Shown here: piece by piece, positions 8,645-15,848 of the stretch
Layout of the letters: the number at the start of each line of letters is the position of its first letter
How positions within the stretch are numbered: position 1 is the first letter of the stretch
Assembly: GCA_034696485.1 (NCBI GenBank)
Contig: JAQIWT010000719.1
Span: 1 to 15,848, forward strand
Direction: 5' to 3'
From: Isohypsibius dastychi
Lineage: Eukaryota > Tardigrada > Eutardigrada > Parachela > Isohypsibiidae
Length of the DNA: 15,848 nucleotides
Position numbers and translations under genes: made by a program
The notes under the pieces: generated by a model
The model's database searches: none
The model's input: the letters and a program-made list of their open reading frames with translations, nothing else
What the model was told of the DNA's origin: nothing

Positions 8645-9620
8645 TTTGAACTTGTTACCGTTTTTAATTACCGTACATAAATATTACTTGATATAGGAAA
8701 ATCACATGCGAGTGAAAAATGAAATAACATTCATATTTTTGGCACAAAACATTTCAAACAAATGTAAATTCATTTTTCGGAATCCCTAAAATATTCCTGG
8801 TTGAACACGACAAACCAAAAAGATTATTCCGGCATCGAACCAAATGTAGGAGAGCAAGTTTCGGGGTAAAAATGAATTGTTTTTAGAAAAATTTCGAATT
8901 TCGAACTTTCAAACATCAAATGCGACTTTGCATCGTAACCGATTCAAGAGATCTTGATAGATTCAGAATTTTCGTAAAAAGACGCACAAAACAAATCTAA
9001 TGTCTAGAGCTGACAAATGAGATCTTAGCTTAATCAGTCTGATTAGCCTAATTAGCTTAAGTTTCCAAAAATTTTGCTTTCATTGCTTTTTATACCCGGG
9101 ATGCAAGGATCCATCCCAGGTATACACCTCAACGAAATGTTTCAGGAAAAGGGAGTTTTTGAGCATACCACCAAGGATGTTGGAGTCTTAACGTGTAAAA
9201 CCCAAGTACTTGACCAGTCCTTCCCGATTTCCAGTTGGTCCACTAATACCATGGGCGGCTTCGACCTCACAGGTTGGATTCGGGTCAGCTACCGGCCGTA
9301 GGATAGCCGGTAGATCCTCAATGTCAGCGGAAGGGGGCACTTGGGGGTATCGGAACATTTCTGGAAGTTGTTGGATCCTGTAGTTAAGAAGTGAAAACTG
9401 CAACTGACTGACTTTGATTCAAGAGTCGAAATGCTTTCATACTGATCTTGTAATTTGGCAGTAACCAGGAGTCTACGTGTGGCTCACTGACAGAAATTCT
9501 TATCATTTTTTGGATGAGGCAATTCCCCAGGACGTGAGATCACATCTTTTGAAAGCTTTACTGGTCAGGTGAAGCTTACGTGGACGTGTGGCAAGTAAGA
9601 TCATTTTCACATTCCTTGAA
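8645..9620. other. Long gene-poor spacer
   Basis: AT-rich and stop-rich on both strands up to about 9060. At 9031-9045 there is a perfect inverted repeat TAATCAG-T-CTGATTA, flanked by two copies of TTAGCTTAA (9025-9033 and 9052-9060). A minus-strand frame at 9188-9403 (71 codons, proline-rich, with PEMFRYPQVPPSADIEDLP) is open but has no recognisable motif or splice site; I do not call it a gene. A TATAAAA also reads on the minus strand at about 9089-9095. Confidence 0.4.
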
Positions 9621-9624
9621 CGAG

Positions 9625-9632
9625 TATAAAAG
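9625..9632 (+). promoter_or_regulatory. TATA box (TATAAAAG)
   Basis: A consensus TATAAAAG lies 62 nt upstream of the ATG at 9694, which begins a possible signal peptide. That spacing leaves room for a start site about 30 nt downstream of the box and a short leader. Assigned by sequence and position only. Confidence 0.45.
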
Positions 9633-9693
9633 CAAGCAGAAGTCTCCAATACAATTCAATATCTCACAAAACAGGCCGATTCCTTTCAGTCTT

Positions 9694-12080
9694 ATGTGGA
9701 TAATTGAGCTTGCCAAATCCCTCCTTTTTCTGATTGGCTGCCCTCAAATAGAGATGAAAGTAAAGCAGAGCTATGAGAATATTTTTTCTTGAGGGATAAT
9801 CACAAAATTTTCTCCTCGTTTCTGTCCTTATTCCGGCCTACGTGCTCCATGTCTCATTTGCAGATAATCTTGCACATATCTGGCCATGTCTCCATCGTAG
9901 AAACGTCATTTTTCGGTCGTTTTACACCCAAATGTCGTTTCAGCAAGCGCTCCGAAGTGGATTAACTCCCAACAACAGCTTCTTCGCTGGAACTCGTGGA
10001 GCAGCCTACAAGATGATGAGAATATGTCGCCACCTGGCTGTATGCATGGAATTATAAAGATAACATGATGCGCTTTTACACGGTTATCACACCCAGTGAT
10101 TTCTATTCACTTGTCCTCTCATCGCGGTTCAATCTTCGAGGAAACCCTGGAAGAGCGAAAGTCCGTTCTGAGTAACGGTAGCCGAAAAAATTTTGGACTG
10201 GTTTACTCAGCGATAACACAGAAAAAGTGACCATTTTCTTTCGAGAGAGTGCTTCGGGAAGTACTATAATCTGTTACAAGAATGCCTTTGCCACGGTGGA
10301 AGCAGCAGACTGCAAATTAACCACACGAGTATACAATCAGTCCGTCACGCAAGTACCTCATATTAGCATTGAATCAATGTGGCCGGATACAGGTGAAACT
10401 AGAAGATCTTCAGAGAATCAGTGGAACTCACAAAATGGATTATCATTATCGTGTTATTCAGCAGTTTTTCATCCCAGATGTAATGTCAATTCATATAATC
10501 GCTTATCACAAAATTTGATTCTAGGTCATCCTTTTGTCAGTATCGTAGACATGAAAAACGTGTTGCTTAACTATTTTAAACCCACATCCTACGGAAAATT
10601 GACTGCCAAATTTGCAGAGCTTGAAAGCAAAGACGATTTCAATAATGCCTGTGACAGAATGCGAACGCGTTGTGCAAATAGATCCCAGCAATCCAGAGTT
10701 AATCTACTTCATCCGCTGCAACGTCAAGCTGGAAATGTACGAAACTAAGAGAAGTTTTTCGAAAACAAAGGTCGATAATAACTCGAACATCCACCTTTTT
10801 TATAAAATTCGCTCATGTGTTATGTTTCAGATTAATCTCGTTCTGGGTGCTGAATTGATTCTGGTAGTCTGCTTCGAGGACATCATCAGGAAGCTCTGAG
10901 GTGAAGATTTGCAATACTCCTATGAATTGGACGGTATCCCAACCTCCGCTCATGTTTACCACGAATCTGTTGGAGTCTGTATCAAGGAGCTCTTCGCAGC
11001 AAAACCTCGCATGTCATGCTCTTCAATTATGTGATAAATTCCAAATATTGTCATTACCTGTGTATCACAAAAAATCACGGTCTGAAGCATGCAATTAATG
11101 CTAGGGTGCCAATTTGGCGGCAGAGGAAACGTCTCACGTTGTAATTAATGTGCCGCAAATTGACAACATTACTGATAAATTTCAAGGTGAACACAGTTTG
11201 ATCATACTACTCATTAAGTCGATTAATGAGCTTAATTCTATACCGCAGTCGTGTACCACAATTTCCTACACAGCCCGTGAATCACATGACTGGGAACCAT
11301 CACTTCCCGCTTGCAATGTCATTTTCTCGTCCACGATTTCATTTATACTAAGTAACGCTGTGTGCTTTTTTCCACTATCCCTTTTGTTATTATTCCAGTT
11401 GATCAATTCCGTTTTGAATAATACGAAGCCGCAATTCTCTCACGTTCCGTTTGTATCAGCTGTTGTAAAATGACGTGACTCGTGACTCTTGATTCAGCGT
11501 TTTTCAAATCCTGTCTCTCCGAGCATTGTTACCATACTGGTCATTCAGGTGAACCTTTAAAAATCGTTATGTGATGAAATCTGAGAGTCTGAAAGGGTGG
11601 TCAGAATGATATTGTGAATTGAGAAGTTTTTGTCAGAAATTTGCATCAATACAAAATTTTGACGTCACCACGTTTTGCCAACTTGCATTCGGCAACTTTC
11701 TGTTCAGAAAAGTCTGATTTGCTTTCTGATGAATTGTTATCAACACAGGAGAACAGATGAGAAGGCGCAAAATGAAGCAATCCGGAAAGGTCGTCATTAA
11801 CAGATTCGATACAACCACACATGTTGGCAGAATAAAGGCCGATGATTCAACTTCCGACTAAGGTTTCACGGAAGAAATTCTCGACATTGCGAACATTCAG
11901 GATTATGGTCGTTATTTTTTCATCTGAGAACTGTCCTCGTGTCACATGATTGAATTAAATGCGAACAAGACGAAGAACGATTTGTCTCATGAGATGAGGT
12001 CGTTTGAAAACGTCAGCGACTGTGAAAGTCTGCGGCTTTCCAGCCAGAACAGTATGGCAAAAGAGCCAAAAAATAAATGA
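9694..12080 (+). pseudogene. Large broken gene, possibly a secreted or membrane glycoprotein
   Basis: Not identified by homology. ATG at 9694 gives a short hydrophobic leader (MWIIELAKSLLFLIGC) that could be a signal peptide. A candidate 104 nt intron (9760-9863; AAA|GTAAAG, TTTGCAG|ATA) joins it in phase to a frame followed, with several stops, to about 10660 (YTVITPSDFYSLVL, FRESASGSTIICYKNAF, a YNQS glycosylation-type site). Coding character then moves to the next frame (PSNPELIYFIRCNVKLEMYE, SVGVCIKELFAAKPRMSC), then to 11114-11473, a cysteine-bearing stretch near 11460-11540, and 11757-12080 in one frame with two stops. The last part starts basic (MRRRKMKQSGKVVINRF) and ends hydrophilic, like a cytoplasmic tail, then meets AATAAA. 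I found no clear membrane span, so the type is inferred. Nematode Mavericks are known to carry a fusogen; that is a hypothesis here, not a match. It could also be two genes. Confidence 0.35.
12072..12077 (+). terminator. Poly(A) signal overlapping the end of the plus-strand gene
   Basis: AATAAA overlaps the last two codons before TGA at 12078. It supports a plus-strand gene ending here. Confidence 0.4.
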
Positions 12081-12419
12081 ATCGTTTCTACACATGCGTA
12101 TGCTTTATGAACCACAGCTGGATTTCTAAGGATCCCTTGATGGATTTTCTGCTGTCCACTTGGGTTTTGACGGAAGGGTGAAACAGCTTAAAAATGAATT
12201 TCCGCATGTATGCTTGCCATGTTCATCTTGAATGGATGAAACGCACGAGCCGCTGGCAATTCAGTATCCTGCGGGTAATTTTCAGCCAGATTTTCCATCA
12301 TGAGAAACTAAAGATGTCAAGAACCAGAGCTCTTCTTTCATTTTTTCATTTCATCTCAAAACTCGAGATCTCTCGGAAAATTGATTCATTGCGCTATCCA
12401 GTAAGTCGCCCGTGTTTTT
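12081..12419. other. Strand-ambiguous open stretches
   Basis: Both strands hold plausible short frames. Plus: ATG at 12194 runs 77 codons and reaches a good donor CCA|GTAAGT at 12401, with a matching acceptor TTTTCCAG at 12490. Minus: a frame with ENLAENYPQDTELPAARAF near 12290 has a strong coding-type codon pattern. I cannot tell which is real, and list neither as a gene. Confidence 0.3.
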
Positions 12420-13053
12420 TTATATAGGTCTTATAGCGTGACATTCTTTATCGAGAACAGAACTAACGTTTTCCAGCTTTTCTTTTCCAGGGTTTACGAC
12501 TGACATAGGAACGAGATACATGGAAGTGTATACCTCAAAGAAAACACATTGAAGTTTTTCAACTTGTTGGTTACAAATCGTTGGTGTCAAATCTTTTGAT
12601 TGAGAGTTTGGCATAGCGTAACTGTCAGGAACACACATGACCATACGGATATGTCACAATCTTGCTCAAACGATCCCAACAGATAAAATATTTCAGATCA
12701 CCTTGGACGTTTACCACGTTTTGATTTCTGCCATCATCCAAAACCGATTCGTAGTCATCGAGTTCTGAACCCCATAGCCGTCAACTGCGTAAGCTATGCC
12801 CTCATACCATCCGCGGCAAGCAATGATACATTTCCACTAGTTGAACAGATTCAAATTTGCGTTCCATGTATGGAATAGGTGAAAACAACAAAACTGTCAC
12901 ATTTCGTGCAGGGGATTATAGCTCGATATATTCTGATGCATGAGGCTTTATTGAGTTTGAGGGGATTTACTACGATAACAACAACCCGTTGCCGAGGCTA
13001 ACATTCTCCGAAATTAATATCACAAGAACGAAAAGTGTTGTTTTCGCCGTCAT
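12420..13053 (-). pseudogene. Broken small secreted-protein-like gene, unknown family
   Basis: Read on the minus strand. ATG at 13053 starts MTAKTTLFVLVILISENVS, a textbook signal peptide layout: basic n-region, hydrophobic core, polar end. Stops follow at 12972. Downstream, coding-like pieces in shifting frames carry several cysteines: IPCTKCDSFVVFTYS near 12910, CIIACRGWYEGIAYAVDGYG near 12800, LDDGRNQNVVNVQGDLKYF near 12720, then the open frame 12644-12420 (PTICNQQVEKLQCVFFEVY). The codons are strongly RNY-like on this strand. The opposite strand is also open in places, so strand choice is a judgement. No known cysteine framework was recognised. It converges on the plus-strand glycoprotein-like gene. 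Confidence 0.35.
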
Positions 13054-14590
13054 GAAGATTACCAAATATATTCAGGATACTACTCGAAGATCCGTCGTCA
13101 ACCGTTCACGTAGATAAGATGAATCGAAAAATGATAAACTGGATCACCATGTTTTGTCAACATTGATAATTGCCAACCAAGGAGATGAGTCAAATTATGT
13201 CAGTATTCACGCAAAGATGTGAATGTGATTGGAGCAAGTGTGTAGACATGTGGTCAATCTGAAGAAACAACGCGCATCTTTTACCCATATCTACTACAAG
13301 TGGATCAACCTTAACTGAGCAACACGTAGTGGCACCAGGGCACACAAAAGAAGGAAACTGAGAGTTCGTATTGTGGGATGTGCATTCGGTCTGCGTCTCT
13401 TCTGTTCTCACAAGTTCACACCAATGACAGGAATCCTGAAGACATCTTTGATGGTTGGAACATCATTTCCTCACATTCTTGTTTCATTTACCTCGAAATG
13501 ACAATGCCTCAATGAGCAGTCAGTTCGTTGAACCCCTCTAGTGAAGGTGCTGCTAGATGTCACAAATGGATATGGACGAACATGCGGTTTGCTTTGTATA
13601 GCTGGAAGATTTCATAAAATCCGTTCCAACACACAACTCCACAATGTTCAGCCAGGCTGTCGTCACCACCTCACATGAAAGTGGAATCAGACGTGGTGTT
13701 CACACTTTTGCTTTTCATCCCTGGTGAATTTCCGTTCGTGCATTCTGGGCAAAGGTAAACTGGAGTCCTCGCCATGTCATGCTTTGGGACGTGCTCTTAT
13801 GTGGCTTGCTTTGCAATAGTGGATGTTTCGGCGCTGCAAAGTCAAAATATTTGTTCCTAAAATCGAGTCGCTTTTTGAATCGAGAAAGTGAACAGCCGAG
13901 AGGCTGTAAGGAAATAGTAAAACGCTGCAAAACTGAACAAACCACACGCGCACGCCAAAGAAAATCGTCCTAGCGCCCCTAGATAATCAATTGTGGCAAC
14001 CTCGAAAAATGTCATACTTGATCGGTGACCTGACGTTGGAGTTGGTAATACCAACTTGGTATGGTTATACCTTTTATTGTCATGGAGGACTTCTCCACTC
14101 AAGTTTGGTATGCTACGCACTCAAAGAGATGAAATTTCTTGTTGACGGTGTGAACGCAAAGGTCGTGTGAATGCAGGTGGTATATTTATCGGGGAAAAAT
14201 CATAACCCTGATCCGGAATAATCGGAAGTAACGAGTAACTGTCAAATCATTCACTAATGAGAAGTTATTGAAGAAAAGAAGTTCACGCAAAGACGCGGTT
14301 TGAAAAGATGAAAGTCAGAAATGAAGTTTGAAGTGAAAGTGTGTCGGTGCGGGATGTTATGATTATCATCCCGTGGTAGAAACACAGAGACGTTAATGAG
14401 CACGGAGCATGTGGAAAATTGTTTTGCATTTCTTAGTTATGGTTTGAGAAGAGAAGTCAAAAGCGTCATAATATGCACAACATCATGTCCAGATTATAAG
14501 CTGAATTCAACGATCTCCGCTCTGAAGTTCGACGTCCTTGGAAGAGCAACGCTGCAACTCGTCCAAGGTTGCTTAGCCGTGGGCCAACAA
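13054..14590. other. Degraded region without a defensible gene
   Basis: Scattered short minus-strand frames only. 13190-13411 has a CPGATTCC patch. Near 13600 a short stretch reads CWNGFYEIFQLYKANRMF. 13857-14120 (87 codons) ends in a hydrophobic segment (SLACACGLFSFAAFYYFL) that could span a membrane. None has a family motif, convincing splice sites or a clear start, so they are recorded as possible gene remains only. Confidence 0.35.
14041..14062. repeat. Two overlapping perfect inverted repeats
   Basis: GTTGGTA-A-TACCAAC (14041-14055) overlaps ATACCAA-C-TTGGTAT (14048-14062). Each has 7-bp arms and a 1-nt centre, so the middle arm can pair with either side. A related GGTTATACC follows at 14063-14071. 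Confidence 0.8.
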
Positions 14591-15010
14591 TCATTCCGAA
14601 GTTCCCAACCATGGCTCGCACCGAGGTGTCTGGATGGTAATGTGAAGATTTCCAGCGCTGTGAGCCTGAACGTGTCGGTGCTCCACTCGCAAGAGGATGG
14701 AGCATCCGGCACCGTAAGTGGCTTTGGCAGTGCCATCTGCGACTCCTTCAAAGAGTGTGAGGATCTCGGCGGACTTCTCCAGAACTAGCAGACGTTGGTT
14801 GAAGGTGAATAGAACTGGTTTTGACACGATTTTTGCCGAAACCGTCAACTCGTAGGAGGTCAATGGTAGTCGCGTGGTGGCTGATGATGGTGCACGGCGA
14901 ACTTGGTTGAGTGGAGGAAAACTCGGTCCTCGGGATACGGTTTAGTCAGTTTCGATAACTCCGTTCATTTTATCTCGGGCGATCCGGTAATTCCAACTTA
15001 GACGAATCAT
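14591..15010 (-). pseudogene. Unknown gene with biased codon use, one stop
   Basis: Not recognised. ATG at 15010 opens MIRLSWNYRIARDKMNGVI. After one TAA at 14944-14942 the same frame stays open for 116 codons to TGA at 14591 (pieces: LTSYELTVSAKIVSKPVLF, LEKSAEILTLFEGVADGTAK, LRVEHRHVQAHSAGNLHIT). Third codon positions are rich in C and G (many ATC, GCC, GTC, TTC), unlike the AT-rich flanks, which is good evidence for this strand and frame. Such bias often marks an abundant product, for example a structural protein, but that is inference. No signal peptide, membrane span or catalytic motif is seen. It may continue past 14590 after a frameshift (TLDELQRCSSKDVELQSGD follows in the same frame after further stops). 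It follows the coiled-coil gene on the same strand. Confidence 0.45.
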
Positions 15011-15191
15011 TTGGATTTTTTTTTCTGAGAGCGGACCGGTGGCTCGAGCAAACAAAAGACACTACAACGGGCACACACAAATAATGAAATGAACCGAAAT
15101 TGAGCCATGGTGATGATTGGACATGGTAAACGTGAGTAAGTGATGAGGCCCCAGTGGATTCATATATTCGAATGATCAGGCGTGGACTGCG

Positions 15192-15717
15192 TCAGCGAGA
15201 TATTGAATCAAACAGATTGGTCAAGGTGGCGATTGTATCCTGATGTTGACGGATTTCGGTTTTTAAAAATAGCTTCTGCTGGGTCTAATTGTTTATTTGA
15301 TCTAAGAGCTCAGTCAGTCGAACAGCATATACACGTGCGGCTACCGAGAATGATACACGGCCGGCTCTAACATTGGCGTTTGAGTCACGAACCATTTCCC
15401 GAAGGTTGCAGTTAATCTTCTCTAGTCGCTGGATATCGGCAATCATGTTCACCCGCTCATACTTTTTTCGCCGACACAAATGATTCATTCTGCAAAGTTG
15501 AGTTCATGAGTGAGTGGATGTGATCTATTCATCCTCATGTTCGGAATACGTCGGACAATTCCTGGTATGAATTGGAGTTGTCATTATGAAAAGTTCGAAA
15601 AACGCAAAATGAACGCTGATTGGAAATTTTAAGAGTGGAGGAAACAAAATTCTTCTGAACCGGGCAAACAATGATTCTGAGAGTAGATGGGTTAGGTGCA
15701 CGATCAGTGGAATTCAT
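15192..15717 (-). pseudogene. Coiled-coil-like unknown gene, two exons, lightly broken
   Basis: Not recognised. ATG at 15717 (context AAGATGA) opens a 56-codon first exon beginning MNSTDRAPNPSTLRIIV. A 60 nt intron is proposed (15549-15490; GAC|GTATTC, CTTTGCAG|AATG). The second exon needs a 1-nt shift near AAAAAAG, then runs open as YERVNMIADIQRLEKINCNL, REMVRDSNANVRAGR and YAVRLTELLDQINN to TAG at 15285. After that stop the frame continues TQQKLFLKTEIRQHQDTIAT to TGA at 15194-15192; the TAG is one base from CAG (Gln), so the original protein probably went on. Regular hydrophobic spacing suggests helices or a coiled coil. The codon pattern is strongly coding. No enzyme motif is present. It could be a structural or scaffolding protein of the element, or an unrelated gene at its edge. 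Confidence 0.5.
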
Positions 15718-15848
15718 CTTTTATCAGTGATTCATTTGAGGCACGGTTCGGTTCTTGAATTCTCGAAAGTGTACCATGAACGACGTCTTTTTCGGCACAC
15801 CCCGATATATGCAAAATGCCTTCTATTTGAATTCACTGATCAAGTATT
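15718..15848. other. Window edge, no gene seen
   Basis: No open frame of note. This would be the 5' flank of the minus-strand coiled-coil gene. No TATA box or terminal repeat was recognised. Confidence 0.4.

Noticed and set aside
9089-9095. TATAAAA on the minus strand, possible promoter of the gene starting at 8644
   Set aside because: It is about 450 nt from the ATG with no sign of a 5' exon between, so the link is too weak to annotate.
9188-9403. Proline-rich minus-strand frame of 71 codons
   Set aside because: No motif, splice site or coding neighbour supports it.
13190-13411. CPGATTCC patch suggesting a granulin-type cysteine module
   Set aside because: The repeated CC pairs needed for a granulin fold do not follow.
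14440-14560. Plus-strand string resembling the end of a kinesin motor domain (STISALKF in 14396-14788)
   Set aside because: No switch, P-loop or neighbouring kinesin motif is present, and the minus strand here has the stronger codon bias. The likeness is short and probably chance.
1-15848. CRISPR arrays, tRNA or rRNA genes, insertion sequences
   Set aside because: No regularly spaced repeats, cloverleaf-like segments or rRNA-like sequence were seen; the intron-bearing genes point to a eukaryotic genome.

Overview
The window looks like invertebrate nuclear DNA. No bacterial gene organisation is visible. Where reading frames can be followed they are broken by 52-64 nt GT-AG introns, one possible 104 nt intron, and AATAAA signals close behind stop codons. 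The short introns fit a nematode, arthropod or related small-intron animal; I cannot name the species. Nearly every recognisable gene carries stops and frameshifts, so this is best read as a decayed integrated element, not a working locus.

The anchor is a protein-primed family B DNA polymerase of the Polinton/Maverick type (about 3624-7606, plus strand). Family motifs appear in the right order across many frame changes: the cysteine-rich N-terminal region, the exonuclease block, GGRTNA, motif A, WGK and DTDS. Three short introns can be placed exactly, because two of them split invariant motifs (the Trp codon of WGK, and DT|DS). The window is therefore probably part of a degraded Polinton/Maverick (adintovirus-like) element. 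I did not recognise an integrase, packaging ATPase, protease, major capsid protein or terminal inverted repeats, so the element's borders are not established.

Layout from left to right. 1-543: no clear gene, with a G17 tract. 544-1373: broken plus-strand gene of unknown function with a 64 nt intron. 1374-2084: spacer with a 16-bp tandem repeat and one copy of a 66-68 bp direct repeat, whose second copy abuts the next gene. 2085-2910: broken BIR-RING inhibitor-of-apoptosis (IAP) gene. 2955-3618: broken unknown gene. 3624-7606: DNA polymerase. 8153-8644, minus strand: small two-exon gene facing the polymerase. 9625-12080, plus strand: TATA box, a possible signal peptide and a long, heavily broken, cysteine-containing frame series ending at a poly(A) signal, tentatively a membrane or secreted glycoprotein. 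12420-13053, minus strand: possible secreted protein facing it. 13054-14590: little that can be defended. 14591-15010 and 15192-15717, minus strand: two broken unknown genes, the second with a coiled-coil character and a 60 nt intron.

Taken together: a self-replicating virus-like transposon (polymerase) that carried an anti-apoptotic accessory gene beside its polymerase, and possibly an envelope-type glycoprotein. The polymerase and IAP calls rest on visible motifs. The glycoprotein and the small genes rest on open frames, codon pattern and splice sites only.
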